In this document: piece by piece, positions 45,231-58,641 of the stretch
Layout: the number at the start of each line of letters is the position of its first letter
How positions within the stretch are numbered: the stretch's first letter is position 1
DNA from: Labia minor
Lineage: Eukaryota > Arthropoda > Insecta > Dermaptera > Spongiphoridae
DNA length: 64,000 bases
Direction: 5' to 3'
NCBI GenBank assembly: GCA_963082975.1
Contig: OY720344.1
Span: 96,911,228-96,975,227 of the forward strand
Notes under the pieces: generated by a model
Database searches by the model: none
What the model saw: only the letters and a program-made list of their open reading frames with translations
Told to the model about the DNA's origin: nothing
Made by a program: the position numbers and the translations under genes

Positions 45231-47584
45231 TATTAAACAGTTTGTCTATTAACAATTTATATTTTTTTAAAAGTGATAACACAGAAGTTTCAAAATTTAT
45301 TTATTTTAAAAACGCTTGTTTTACAATTAATAAAAAAATAATAAACAATTATATATATAAGATTTTTCTAAAAGTTAAATATTTTTAAATATTTTTCATT
45401 AAAATTTTAAATATCTTCCTTCTCTTGTAATTCAATATACATTTATACTTATATAGATAAAATAAAATAAATAAAAATTTGAGATGTTAATTCTATTCTC
45501 TACATTGAACAGGCAATTGATGTCAAAACAGTTAATTTTAATTTTTGGCCATCGCTGAGAAGAGGAGGCAATGATTTCCTATCATAGAAGTTAACTCCTT
45601 CCTTTCTCCAAATGGAAATCCGCAGCAGGTCCTTTGCTTGAAGTGCTCAGGGTGTTGTTGAAATGTGACTGAGGTGTGTTGTGCCCAATGTTGTTATTAC
45701 GCGAACAGGACGCCAAGGAATGTTTCGTGTCCAAGTGTTGTTAACTGATCTGCATGCAGAAGACGTCCTCTTTGGAAGCTGCCAAACCAATCCAGGAAGT
45801 GAGCACAACTGTACTCCCTGCACGCAGCTGCATCTTCAAATAGAGACAGTGAAGACCGGAACAGCTGATGTAGATTCAATCAGAGAAAAGAAAAGAAATA
45901 CAATCAACAAATTGTTTGATCCAATCAACTAGACTTTCAATTAAAATTTAAATATTTATATATTTATTAAAAAAATAGATAATTCTATAGATTAAAAATA
46001 AAGATCAGATAAGAATCCCATCTTAGAAACTTTCATTTAATTATAAAAAATATAAATATAATAAAAAATAAATTTATTTCTAAATTTATATTGATTAAAA
46101 AAATAATCTTCTTTAATATTAAAAAGAATAAGTAATTAATTCTTCTGAATACTATTGATTAGAAAATTGTTTTAATTAATTAATAAAATGTAAAGAAAAT
46201 GTTTAAATTAATTAAATTAAAAGAAAATATTTCTATAATTTATTTAGAATTTTTATAATCAGTTACAAAAAAATTTAATATTTTTCACTTTTGTTTTTAA
46301 ATTTTGATTTGATATAATTTAATGGACAATAAATAAAATTTTGACTTTAAGTTAAATTAGGTTAAGTTTTATTTTTATTTTTAAACCTGAAGCTTCACCG
46401 AAAGCTTATAACAATTCATTTATTTTTATTAAATTTATTGAATTGTAATTTTTGTTTACATAACTTAGAATAATAAAATCCGAAGTTTTGTGCTTTATGC
46501 GCATTTTGACTGTTGTGTAGAAGATGATTATGATGGCGTTTTGGCTGAAATGCGCATAAAGAAAAATTATCAATATATTTGAAACTTTATACCATGTGTT
46601 TAATTAAAAATTATTTTTATTTAAGTTTACACTTTTTAAATTTATTTTTAGATCACACATATTTTATTATAATGTTTGAAATAGTGTGTCTACGGTAAAA
46701 TCTTAATATCTATTGTTCCATGTTATCTATCCTTAATTGAATTATATTTTGTTATTTCTTTTTATTATAAAATATTCATAGGCTAATTAAAATGAAAGTA
46801 TAAATCTGAAAGTATACCAAATTATTTACAATTTTTTTTTATTATTATTTTATTTCATTTCAGTATTGATTTATTTATTTTTTTTTTGCAAGATGATAGT
46901 TCCTTAAAACTAGTGAATAAATTTTCATTCGATCCAAGTTCTATAAACATTCAATATTATATCTATTTTAATAATTATACTTGCTTTAGAAATTTAATAA
47001 AATTGCTCCATCGTTGAAGGGGTTTCATAATGTCTGTTATATACTAAGTGTTGCATGGACACGCCCCCTCAGAAGGGGTAGAAACAAGTTTCTATGAAAT
47101 ATTGGTGTTCTATAAATAATAAATGATCTGATAATGATTTCCCAGGGAAGGTGACTAAGTGACGTGTTCGGTAGTGAATGGACTACAGATCCATCAGGTT
47201 GAGTTGAAATTAAAAACAAGTGTTAATTAATATTTCATTTGACGCACAGACCCCTAGTCAATAAAGATAGATTTAGATTTGTTTTTTACAATAATTATAA
47301 CTGATGTTCATCACTAAAACTAAAATTAAAATATTATTATTATATATATATATATATATATATAAAGAATAAAGAATAAGTTTTAAATAATGCTAAGACT
47401 AATAATATAAAACGATATAAGTAATTTATTTATTATTTTGTTTTTGTTCTATAGAATATTATTCATCAAAATGGAAGTTCTTAGCTCTCTCCACGAGGGC
47501 GCACATGTCATTTTTAAACATCCCCACACATGTAGGGAAATTGAATAAATACTATGTTGTTTTAATATTTATTTATATATTATG
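45231..47584. other. Gene-free stretch with open-frame island
   Basis: At about 45570-45930 there is a GC-richer segment with an ATG-initiated 83-codon frame at 45681-45932 (+) containing four Cys in a C-x(9)-C-x(2)-C-like spacing (SCQTNPGSEHNCTPC). I do not recognise it. It may be an exon of an undetected gene. The rest is AT-rich; 47037-47219 has another short - strand frame without similarity. Confidence 0.35.
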
Positions 47585-47974
47585 AAAACGAAGGAAACTT
47601 TACTCGCTTATGGGTCAAAAGTCGCAACTATCCTTAGAAAATAAAATACTATTGTATAAATCCATATTGAAACCCGTCTGGACCTATGGGCTGCAGCTGT
47701 GGGGCACAGCATCAATATCAAACATAGAAATTCTCCAAAGATTTAAATCAAAAACTCTTCGTATGCTAACTGGAGCCCCATTCTACATGACAGATATGCA
47801 ACTTCACAATGAACTAAAAACCAACTATGTTAAAGAATAAGTTAAGAGGTCATTACATACTTATTCTAAAAGAATACTATCACACCCGAACTTATTGGCA
47901 AGACAATTAATGAAGATTCAACCAAACCAAACATTTAAAAGGGTAAAGAAACTCGCGCCCCAAGATCTTCTGTA
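47585..47974 (+). mobile_element. Jockey-type LINE reverse-transcriptase tail, broken
   Basis: Translated + strand gives KRRKLYSLMGQKSQLSLENK, then LLYKSILKPVWTYGLQLWGT and SNIEILQRFKSKTLRML. This is the C-terminal thumb-side region of Jockey-clade non-LTR retrotransposons of arthropods. The frame hits TAA at 47838-47840 and continues after it (SLHTYSKRILSHPNLLARQL...) to TAA at 47972. It is a 5'-truncated dead copy. Confidence 0.85.
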
Positions 47975-48000
47975 AACAAGAAGAATAAATTAAAATATGG

Positions 48001-48415
48001 ACATATCAGTGGATAATGTGCCATACATGCCATCAAAGAAAATACCAAAATCTAGTTAAATGTTGATAAGACAGTTTGCTAGAGAAAGATGTGTTAAAAA
48101 AAAATTATGAAAACTAAATAGATATTTCTTAAAATATAAATAAAAAAAAAAAATATGTATTTTTTTAGAAATATTTAATTATTAAAAATAATAAAAAAAT
48201 ACAAATTTTTATTTATTTATTTTTTACGGTTCCTTCTAATCGATTCGATAGATATAAGTATATTTTGTTAATTGTCAATATTTTAATAAAATCAAAGTTT
48301 AAATTAATTTTTTTTAAATTATTGAATTACTATTTTAATATTGATCCGTTTAGTATTCATATTTTGTAAAACTATTTACTTACCTTTTTAAATTGTATAT
48401 ACCTAGAAATTCTTT
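48001..48415. other. AT-rich spacer
   Basis: No gene or known repeat seen after the Jockey fragment. Confidence 0.5.
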
Positions 48416-49099
48416 AAACAAAGGTCATAAGTGAGAAGTATAAATTAAATTAAATGTTCTATGTGTATTTTTATACACTTTTACTTAACTCACTCTGTCC
48501 GGTTGTACGCGGGTTGTCCGGTTCTACGTTGTCCGCGGCATTTTATAATCGATATTTCAACAACTTCCCGTCATTCAATCAACTTGAAATTTTGCATACG
48601 CGCTTGTTCCTGCTAATAATACACGAATCAATTGAAAAATCCACGGAATTATTTATCTATTAGTTGTAATTAATTAACTAAACTTTCATATACGGAATAT
48701 GGAATAGTTCACTATTTCAATCATAGATGGCGATAGCAGTTCTAGAGGCGCTGAATACGACTAAAAAGTATAAAATAAATTTAAGTAAAAAGAAATCTTT
48801 TTAAAAAATACACTTTACTTAAAATTGCACTAAAAATAAAAAAATAAAATCACTTTAAAGTATGTGCGCTCAAATTATAATAAGACCGTAAAACATTTAA
48901 CACCGTAAAACATTTGCTTCCATTTGGTGTTATTATAATTTGAGCGCACACACTTTAAAGTGATTTTATTTTTTACTTTTTAGTGTAATTTTAAGTAAAG
49001 TGTATTTTTTAAAAAGATTTCTTTTTACTTAAATTTATTTTATTTTAAACAAAGGTCATAATTGAGACGTATAAATTAAATTAAATGTTCTATGTGTGT
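48416..49099. repeat. Palindromic repeat unit with 113-bp arms and flanking direct repeats
   Basis: The arms 48771-48883 and 48930-49042 are nearly perfect inverted copies around a 46-base loop. The loop holds CCGTAAAACATTT twice. A ~52-bp direct repeat (AAACAAAGGTCATAA(G/T)TGAGA...AATGTTCTATGTGT) flanks the unit at 48416-48468 and 49047-49099. Between the first direct repeat and the palindrome is a GC-richer part with GTCCGGTTGTACGC and GTCCGGTTCTACG. It looks like a transposable or duplicated unit rather than a gene; the + frame 48454-48663 is not recognisable. Confidence 0.75.
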
Positions 49100-49395
49100 G
49101 TTCTGATTATTCGATTAGTAATAATCATCAATACTAAAATTAATATATAGTAATCAAATAATATTTTCATTCAGGATATATCTATTTTAATTATTGTTTA
49201 TTAAGTTTTTTAATTCCTTGATTCTGAAGACGATTGTCTATTTTTATTTAATTATATAAAATAAAAAATAAAAATAAATTAAAAAGAATTAATCTTAAAA
49301 ATAAAGATTAATAATTAATTTAATGGACAGTATTTTTTTTAAAAACCAGTTCAATATATATCATATATATTATATATTTCAATCGATATTTAAAG

Positions 49396-49626
49396 TAGAA
49401 TTGGCAAAATTTGTGTGAAAAGTGTAATCTTAACATTAGTAATATTCTTAATGGCAAAATTAGTTCAAAATTTATAAAGTATGAAATGAAAAAGATAATA
49501 ATGAGTGATTTAATAGCGAGGGTGATCAATAATAAAAAACATGGAATTTATAAACAATTAGAGGCATTCGGGAGAGAAATCCTTACTTTTGAAGAGTTCG
49601 AGGAGCATCTAGAAGGGGAGAAATGA
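49396..49626 (+). pseudogene. Orphan coding-like fragment
   Basis: An open frame without an early ATG (first ATG is inside, at about 49480) runs NWQNLCEKCNLNISNILNGK to a tail LTFEEFEEHLEGEK and TGA at 49624-49626. Composition is more protein-like than neighbouring frames. I do not recognise it. It is followed by GGCCTGGAAATGCAGGTACT. It may be a scrap of a retrotransposon or a decayed gene. Confidence 0.35.
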
Positions 49627-49812
49627 CAGCCTTGTTAAATCTAGTAAGGAGGCCTGGAAATGCAGGTACTCTCTAATAAGGGAATTTAATTTTTAGTTTG
49701 TAATTTTTAGATTTCTAATAGTAATATTATTAAAAATTGATTAGTAATAGTAAGTTTGTAATAGTAATCTTTCTATTGTAGTTTAAGAACAATTCATCAC
49801 AACGCCATAGGC

Positions 49813-50141
49813 CAGGGGTAGGCAACCTTTTGAGACGGAAGAGCCAAAGTTACAATTTACAAAATTTTCAAATTTTTAAAAAACTATAAAGATTTTTATT
49901 ATGACATTTAATTAGGATTATATATATATATATATATTATTTTTTTGATTTAAAATAATTAAACTGTTGTCTATTGAGTATTTTTATCTTATTAGCATTA
50001 TATATTTTTATTGCAATATAATATTTTAAGTTTTAAAAATAAAATAATATAATTATTCATATTTGCGCTTGGAACTGGAGAGCCACATCTTGACATCGAA
50101 AGAGCCTTATTCGGCTCGCGAGCCCAAGTTGTCGACCCCTG
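49813..50141 (+). mobile_element. 329-bp hAT-type MITE
   Basis: Ends are CAGGGGTAGGCAACCTTTTG and the complement of CAGGGGTCGACAACTTGGG. Flanking 8-mers CCATAGGC (49805-49812) and CCAGAAGC (50142-50149) match at 6 of 8. Sub-terminal AGAGCC and GGCTC motifs recur near both ends. The interior is AT-rich and non-coding. Confidence 0.78.
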
Positions 50142-50149
50142 CCAGAAGC

Positions 50150-53100
50150 CATAATTATATCTTATATTAAATCTATATATTTGTATATAAATTGTATTAT
50201 TCTTTGAAAATAAAGATTATTATTATTATTATTTATAGTAGTTTCAATATATTTGTATTCAGTGACTATTCTCTTTCTATATTAAATATATTTAAAAAAA
50301 AATTTGAATCAGTAAAATAGCAAAACACACGCGCGCACACACACACACACATTCGTCAACGAGAAAAACACTATTCTAGAATTAGAATGACCTGAAACGT
50401 GTAGATCTGTGGAAAACGCATACCAGAAATCAATCGGCATTCTCAGAAAACTTAGAAAATTATCCGATTGAAAAGTAAAAAAAATCTGCTAATACAGCTT
50501 GTAAAATTAGAAACCTAGTTTTATGTCACTATCATACTTAAAATTTAAACTCCATATTAGAAATGGTATAGGTAAGTACCGCCCTTCTGTTCTAATATAA
50601 TAAATCTTACCATTAATTTAATATTAACATTTTTCAGTGGTTTCTAAAATAATTTAATAGAAAATATATGAATTGATGTTGCTCTCTATAATTTTTTTTT
50701 AATTAATTACAACAATAAATGGATTAATGATTTTTTGTAAAATTAGAAGTCTCTTAATTAATTAACGGTAAAATTTTTCCCAATTTATAATAATAATATT
50801 AATAATAATATAATATACTGCACAAGTTGAAATTATTAATGTGCTCATAAAATCCATTATATATATATATATATTAAACATGATAAATTATTAAAAGATA
50901 TAAATTGATGAAAAGACAGAAAATGGAACTAGAATTGCTAGTGAATATTATTCTGTAGTTATTTTTATAAAAATATTGATCACAATTTATAATAATAATA
51001 ATAATTTATTATTTTATATATTTTATTATATTGTAATATAGGAATAAAAAAACATGAATTTTATTTATATAAACATTAAATAATAATATAGCTTAAGAAT
51101 ATTTTTTAGTGTGGAATACTAGTTTTCATTTATTTAAAATTTTAATCTAATAATTATTCAAGTACTTTTTAATATCATGATTGTTAAGGCATACTCCTAA
51201 TATGTATCTATAATATATTTGAATAAAATAATTTAAATTTTAAAAATTTAAAAAAAGTATAAGTAAATATTTTTTTTAATTTTAAAAATTTAAAAAGTAA
51301 GTGAATATTTTTTAAATATTTAAGAAAATTTAAAAAAGTAAGTAAATATTTTTTAAACGATTTATAAAATAATACAGATGATGTATTTGATATCTAAATA
51401 ATCTCTCTATGACAATATTAAATTAATATTATTTTAATTTTATCCTAAGTCTATCTTTTATTCCAATCCAATTTTACTTCAGATACCACCAAGAATTCGA
51501 ACTTGTTTTTTAAACAGATCTCTAATGATTAGAATAAGAGCTGAGTGAAAAATAACAAATGGACAATATTAATGAGATTGTTTTTTTTTTCAGTGGTCTG
51601 TTACTGAATGAATATTGACTTTGCGGAGAATGCTGATGAGCATTTGAGGTTCCGGGTATTGAGAAAAACGGTTGCAATGTTTTGTGGACCGTAGCTGAAG
51701 AAATCAACAGAGTGGAACATCTCATCAACGAATTACCTTCTCATCAATGAGCATCGATCAAGTAAATATTTTTCATTTTTTTTCACCCTCTCTCTTATTC
51801 TATTAAATAAATATACAATATAGATAATTTTTTTTAAAGAATTATCTATGGTTTATTTATTTATTTTATAAATTCAGACAATTAAGTTAAAATCTATTAA
51901 TGAAATCTAAATTATGCATTTAAAAAAAAAATCAAGAATTAATAAATAATTTAATTAAGAAATTAATTTTTTAATTATAAATATGAACATTCATAAAGCT
52001 ACTACTTATACGACATCTTTGATCACATCATCATATTAATTTATTAACCCCTATCGATGTAATAAAGAAAATAATAATTATGATTTATACAAATAACATA
52101 CTCGTATGATATTTAGATTTAATATATTATAAATAATACAGAAATAAATAATATAGGGAAAATAATTTACTGCGATCTTTTTTATTATTTAAAAATTACA
52201 ATTTATTTGTTCATTTAAACTTTGTATAATTTAATTTTTATTAAATTGTAATACATATATTGAATTTTCTATATAATTTAATTTTATTCTAAACTTCAAA
52301 AAATACCTACATATAGAACAGTAAAACATGTTTTAGTAATCAATATTTAAATATTGTCCAAAAACGATATAATATCTTTATCGATATTAAATAATATTGA
52401 ATTTAAATAAAAATTGAAGAATATTTATTTAGTGAAATTCATAAAAAAATGAAATTATTGTATATTGCGAAATAAATTTATTTATATTTACTGAATAAAA
52501 ATCATCCTTGATATTCATTGTATTAAAAATAATAAATAAAAATTCATTTTATTATTCATTTAAATTAATTAAAAATAGTGATTAGATACATTAATCATAA
52601 TACTTTTGATTACAAATGAAATACTTTTTATAGCCTCTTATTATTTATTAGAAACAATAATAAAAGGCTTTTTCAAAATAAAAAGTTAATTTTCCTAGTC
52701 TCACTCACACAAAATTCTTTTATAGAATTATCATCATATGTTCCTATTGAATAAGTCAATTCTTATTCAATAGTGTTTCACGGCAAGTACTTAATGAAAA
52801 CAGCCAAAAATCATTCATAAAGCATTATTCATCTTAAAAACATAATTTATTTGATTTTTTTTATCTTAAACACTCTCATAATCACAAAGTTTTAAAACTA
52901 TAACTTTTTCTAAAATCTGCCGCCCCTCTCAGAGTGCCACCCCTCTCTTTTCACTACGCTACTCTTTAGTTTTCAAATAGTAGTTCATTTAAAATGTTTT
53001 ATACAAAGTGTAGAATGAAAATTTTCTTTTCGTTTAATATTTTGTCGGTAAAAATAATATATAAATCTATCAATATTTCAATTGGACTTTTTGTAGTTAG

Positions 53101-55849
53101 CATTTACTAAAGGCGCGCTCATGTCGAATTTTAACAAGTTGAGTTGAGTGATCAAATTGAACAGAACCTTTTCTCTTTATTCAGTTTTTTTTATTACTTA
53201 CTAATTAATAACTACTATTAATAATATTTTTTGAAATAATAATTCTATGGTATTTCTAATAATAATATCCTTAATTAAAAAAAAATTGAATTTAAATTAA
53301 GAAAAAAGTTCAATTATTTTAATTTAATTATATTAACAAATATTTTAGTTACATTGGATAATAGAATACTTATCCATACTCATATAATTTAGAATACCTA
53401 AATATACTTCTAATATTATTGTTTGTCAATTAATTTTTCTAATTCAAACTTAGATCCATTTAATTTCACCGATTATTAATAAAATTTTTCAATTAGTTAA
53501 TGTAAACCTAATTGAGAGAAATAAAATATTTCATGTCCTAAAATCTATTAAATTATTTATGAAAAGAGAGTAAAATGAAAATTATAAATAAATCTAAAAA
53601 AAAAAAGTTTTTACTGAGAGGGTGAAGGGAGGTAAATAAGGGAAGGTTAAATTGGTCACTGAAGAGAAAATGGATTAGCATTGGAGGAGAATATTTAACC
53701 GATAAATAAGTTAACAACACTTATCATTTGATAAAATCTTAAGGAAGACAAAGGTATAATTTAAAAGAGCAGGACTCATTACAATGAGTTTGAATGTTTA
53801 CCTTACATCCAATGTTGTCTTGGTTCTAATTTATTAATGAATGGAATAAGACATCTATCAATAATAAGAAAATATAAACATTTGTAGAAGTTCAATTATT
53901 ATTATACATAATTTATAAAATTTTTCATAGACACGATATCAAATAGAAGAGCAATGTTTTATTTACTTTCAACTCAACTGAATAATAATAATAAATAATA
54001 ATAATAACAATAATAATAATGAAAAAAACTTGATCATGAAAATCTCTTTTAAAGAAATAATTTATCAACTTTCTCACTAGAATTAACACCTCACCAAAAT
54101 TAATTATCTTTGTATCTTGACCCCATTAAATTTTCAAACTTATTTTGATATTATTTTTGGAATTAATTAATTTGTTTCAATAACTTATCAAATCTCGTTT
54201 CTCGGAGTTGATGTTTTTTTGAGAGTTTTACAAAATTTGATGATAATGTAAAGGGGTTGGGTGCGAGTCACATGCGGCTCTTTGAAGAATTATTTATGAC
54301 TTTAGTTAAATGTACTCGTGTCTACTGTTTCATTTTTGTATTATTATTATTATTATTTGCTTTTAAAGAGAAATTATTAATTATTGAATTTCCCTAGGCC
54401 CGAACTTGAGTCCTCAGCCTGGTAGACTGTCGTGCTAACCACAATTCAATCAATTTAAAGAGTATGTTTATTAGCCAAAATTTACAATATAATATAATAT
54501 ACATATACATAATATATATAAAAGCAGGGGAACGATAAAATAATATCTGACTTCTCAAACTGTATATTTAGTTTCCAAATTTTCAAAAGGACATTAAAAA
54601 TAAAACATTTTGTATTTTTTCTTGAATTAAAAAAATTTGTTCTAATATTAAACAAGAAAAATTCAATGAGTATATAAATAAGGCTGCTTTCGAATTATTT
54701 CAATATTCGGACCAACATATTAAATTATGTGAATTTATATTCCACTTTAAAATTCGTGAAATCCAATCACCAATCAGTATTAATTCTAAAAGAATTAATG
54801 AAAAATGCTGTCATCAATTATTCTCCAAATTTTAAAGAATTATCTAAAGTTTAGAGATACAAAATAAATGCGTTTAATTTATAATATTTAAATTCAATAA
54901 ACATATTTTAATCTTTTATTAGTTTTCAATAAATATAATTACTGAAAAAAAAAATAATTATACCATTTTGAAAACTTTTTAGATGCAGCAAAAAATTTCC
55001 AATCTTGAAAAATTGCTCGGGCTATCAAGGAGCTCGGCCACCCCTTTTATTGTAAATAAAAATAAAAAATGAATTAATTAATTAAAACTGCACGTCATAA
55101 TGAATGAATCAATTTCAAAAAAATTTACTAATCTATTTAATAGAGTTTTAAATTTTAAATTTAAAGTTAATCCAATTTTTTGTTCCGTTGATGCAAATAA
55201 AATTAATTATGACTATCCGGTACTAGTTTATAATTTCAAAAAGAGTTAATAGTCATTTTGTAAGAAATAGAAGCAAATTTTGACTATATTATTATAAAAT
55301 TAATTACACTTGATCTCGCTTACTTATTTATCTAAGAGAAATAATTTGATATATAGTTAGATAGTCAAATAAACACATTGACTCATTATTATTCAAAAAT
55401 TTTCCACTATGACACATACATTTTGCCATATCAAAGTATCCCTTCCCTTCAATTCTAATTGAAGTTACCTCATTCAATATATGTGCATACATACATACTT
55501 AAATAATTAATAATCCAAGTATTCGATTTGATCCAATAGAAACTTGATTCGGGTGTATGATTTTTATCTAATATTTATAAAGGATGATTAAACAGTGACA
55601 AAATAAATTTTTATTATATGTTTACATAACTTTAATTCTTTAATGAGATCAACCTATTGATGAAAATTTAATAATTCAGACTCAAAGAATAATGTTATTA
55701 ATGTTTATTAAATTGTTTTTTAAATGTTCTGATTTTAATAGACTTTTAACTAAACATTATAATTGAAAGAATTTGTTTTTTAATTTTGATTCAATATCTC
55801 ATTTGAAAAATATTTTAATAGGTAAATTTAATTATAAACAGGTATTTAA
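50150..55849. other. Long gene-free stretch
   Basis: AT-rich for 5.7 kb. It has a CA microsatellite (50326-50350), AAT tracts (53983-54020), and a GC-richer segment at 51594-51761 bounded by a T-run plus CAG and by AAGTAAAT. That segment looks spliced but has stops in all three + frames, so it could only be a non-coding exon. Near 54255-54300 a fragment (GAGTCACATGCGGCTCTTTG) resembles a hAT end. No protein-coding gene is visible. Confidence 0.45.
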
Positions 55850-56290
55850 CTGTTGAGTTATTTGGGTGTGAGGCATGGTCTATGACCTTGGGAGACGAGA
55901 GTAGATTTAGAGTATTTGAGATAGGATTCTTCGCACCAAAGAAAGATGATGTCATCAGGAAATGGCGGAGATTGCATAACGAAGAATTGCATGTCCTCTA
56001 AGCATCTCCATACATAGTTAGGATTATAAAATCGAGAAGACTGCAATGGGCAGAGCACCTGGCTAGAATGGGAGAGGAAAGAATGGCGAAAAATATATTT
56101 GTGGGGAGCCCGAGTGGGAAACGTCCGCTTGGAAGACCAATGACGCGGTAGGTGGATTATGCGGGAAGGGACGAGAGAGAGTTGGGAAAGGGTACAAGCT
56201 GGATGGTTGCGGCTAAGGATAGAGTCCTTTGGAGAAATGTAGTTGCTGGGGTCAAGAAATTTCGAATTCCGTAGAGCCAGATAGATAGAT
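55850..56290 (+). mobile_element. RTE-like LINE 3' fragment, broken
   Basis: Translation gives LFGCEAWSMTLGDESRFRVF, then RRLHNEELHVL, RIIKSRRLQWAEHLARMGEE and SPSGKRPLGRPMTR, ending WRNVVAGVKKFRIP and TAG. This is the C-terminal part of the reverse transcriptase of RTE-like non-LTR elements (GCEAW, RR.RWAGH.ARM, GKR..GRP). In-frame stops show it is dead. The element ends in AGATAGATAGAT, a microsatellite-like tail. Confidence 0.85.
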
Positions 56291-57344
56291 ATCTATAGAA
56301 TTTAATTATTTTTAAAATTACTTATTAATTTTTAAAAAAAGTGAAAATTGAAATATTAAAGAAACATTATTTGTCGATTGTTATAAATAGACTATTACTA
56401 TTAGAAAATGCATGACTTCACATAAAAAATTTCATCTGACCAGATTGTTAATGATATATTTTAAATTTTCTTTAAGATCCATTTGAATATATATATTTAG
56501 ATTAATAAAGTGTAGTAAATCTTTATTTATAATTTAATTGATATTATTATTATTATTATTATTTTCCATCTCGTTTTTCTCGTGGTAATCACGGTTTTCA
56601 TTTACTCTATTATTATTATTATTATTATTTAATTTATATAATATATATATAAATATATATATATATATTTGTATGTTATTTCAAACCACATTTTTGTGTG
56701 GTGACAATCACAATGAGAAAAAAATATTTACATATGTACAAAATACATAATAGTCTTTAATCGATGGCCATTGAGGACATATATAATCATATATATCATT
56801 ATTTTCATATTTTAAAAATACAAAAAAAGGATAATTAAAAAAAACTATTAACAATAACAAAACGTCAATAGCCTTTTTTTGTGGTTTTGTAACTTATTGA
56901 AACAATATAAAGGTCCTTAGTCTAAGTATACTCACAATGAGGTGTGACACCACTTTCATTCTCCTGGAATCTAAAACATTGAAGAGCCCTTATTAGCAAG
57001 GAATAGGTTTAATAAACACTTATGTGAGTGGAGGGAGAGGATATATTCGAATATATTTAATATTATTTATTGAAAATATCATTTTAATTTTTGATATATA
57101 TTATTTTTGAATGGTTCAAACAATGTTAAATACCAAACAGTAAATATCTTTTCAATCAGTTATATAGTCTAACTTCATGTTTCATTTATTTATTGTCTCA
57201 GAATAAATTCGGGACTCTAGGTGTGATCTAACACATCATTTAAATTAGGGATTTGTACTTCCAGAAATAAATATTACAATAGTATATTTATACATAATGT
57301 TAAAAATATTATTTACATCATATATAATATATTATTTTGTCGGT
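56291..57344. other. AT-rich gene-free stretch
   Basis: Contains ATT trinucleotide runs (56543-56562, 56610-56629) and TA tracts (56640-56668). No gene seen. Confidence 0.5.
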
Positions 57345-57565
57345 TGTATTATAGTGTGTGAGGCGTGGTCTATGACTTTAGAAGACGAGAGTAAATTGAG
57401 ATTATTTGAAAATAGGATTCTTCGCAGTATTTATCGGCCAATGAATGATTAGCTTATGACCGAGACTGTATAAAGAGGAATTGCATGGCAAGGCAACTAA
57501 AGACATAGTGAAATAAAATCGAGAAGGTTGCGATGAGCAGGACACGTGGGAGATGAAAGATTGGC
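57345..57565 (+). mobile_element. RTE-like LINE fragment, 5' part
   Basis: Encodes CEAWSMTLEDESKLRLFENR, then ILRSIYRPMND and IKSRRLR.AGHVGDERLANI with stops. It is the same region as 55850-56290 and is cut by TA repeats at about 57570. The rest of the copy continues at 57885. Confidence 0.75.
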
Positions 57566-57884
57566 GAATATATATATATATATATAATAGTATTTTTAAA
57601 TGCATCTTTTACAGTATTAAGAACATTTTTTCATACATTTTATTTAGATTTACAATTTTTCGAAAATAAGAATTACAATTTCTAATAAAACTATTTGAAG
57701 AATAAATTTCAAAAAACAAAACAGAGAAGAAAAAATAAAATTCATTAATTATATATCTTGAACACAGGGCATGAAAAGCGTAGGATATATAATCTATTTA
57801 TAATTTATTATATATATATATAATATAATATATATATTTATATTTATTATATATATATTCTTATATATAGTAGCATGAATTGGG

Positions 57885-58052
57885 AAACCATCTATTGGAA
57901 GTTCAAGGACCCACTTGGCGGACAATATATGTAGGAAGGGACTTAAGAGAGATAGGAGAAAATAAGAGTTGGATGGATGTAACTGAAGATAGGGTTACTT
58001 GGAGGAATTTGGATGCTGCGGCCAAGAACATTCGAGAACCACAGAGATAGAT
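57885..58052 (+). mobile_element. RTE-like LINE fragment, 3' part
   Basis: Continues the copy begun at 57345 after about 300 bp of TA-rich sequence. It matches GRP..R...GRDLREIGE and DRVTWRNLDAAAKNIREPQR with frame breaks, ending in ACAGAGATAGATAGATA. The intervening TA block is probably microsatellite expansion or an AT-rich insertion. Confidence 0.7.
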
Positions 58053-58641
58053 AGATAATATATTCGTTTCTTTTTCTGCTCATAAGTATATACATATAAG
58101 TGTATATATCGATAATTATTTAAAATAAAAAAAAAAATGATTAAAAGAACTCTGAATATTTTTTTCATCTATAAATCATTATTTGAATATTTTTTCTGGT
58201 TGGTTTAAGATCATTTTCTTCAAATTCTATATGCTATTATCTCAATTTAGATGAGGTAGCTAATAAAAAAAACACGTTAAAAATTCTTCATGGCTAAACG
58301 CGTGCGGACGAAAAGCGTAGCAAAAGAATTAAGGATGCTGGAGAACACGCACCAGGTGACTCACTGTCACCAATTAATATTTGAAAAAGATTACGAGGTG
58401 GCTATAAAACAGAATTCAATTTCATTTTTATAGTTGAAACTTTTGTGGTCCTATTTATAATTTATTTTTACATTTTGCTTTTTGTTTTGTTCAATTTCAT
58501 TTTATTTGTTCATCATTATTTTAGATAAAACATATTTTAATATTATTATAATTGTGGTAATTGAATATAAGTAATTTCCTTTTTAATTGATTTAATTATA
58601 TTTTTGTTGGATAATTTCAAAATTAAAATTTGATTTGTTTG
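58053..58641. other. AT-rich spacer
   Basis: A small GC-richer part near 58290-58380 (AAACGCGTGCGGACGAAAAG) has no recognisable frame. Otherwise nothing seen. Confidence 0.45.

Noticed and set aside
51522-51728. 68-codon - strand frame (Ser/Thr-rich)
   Set aside because: No similarity; the splice-like signals here are on the + strand, where all frames are stopped.
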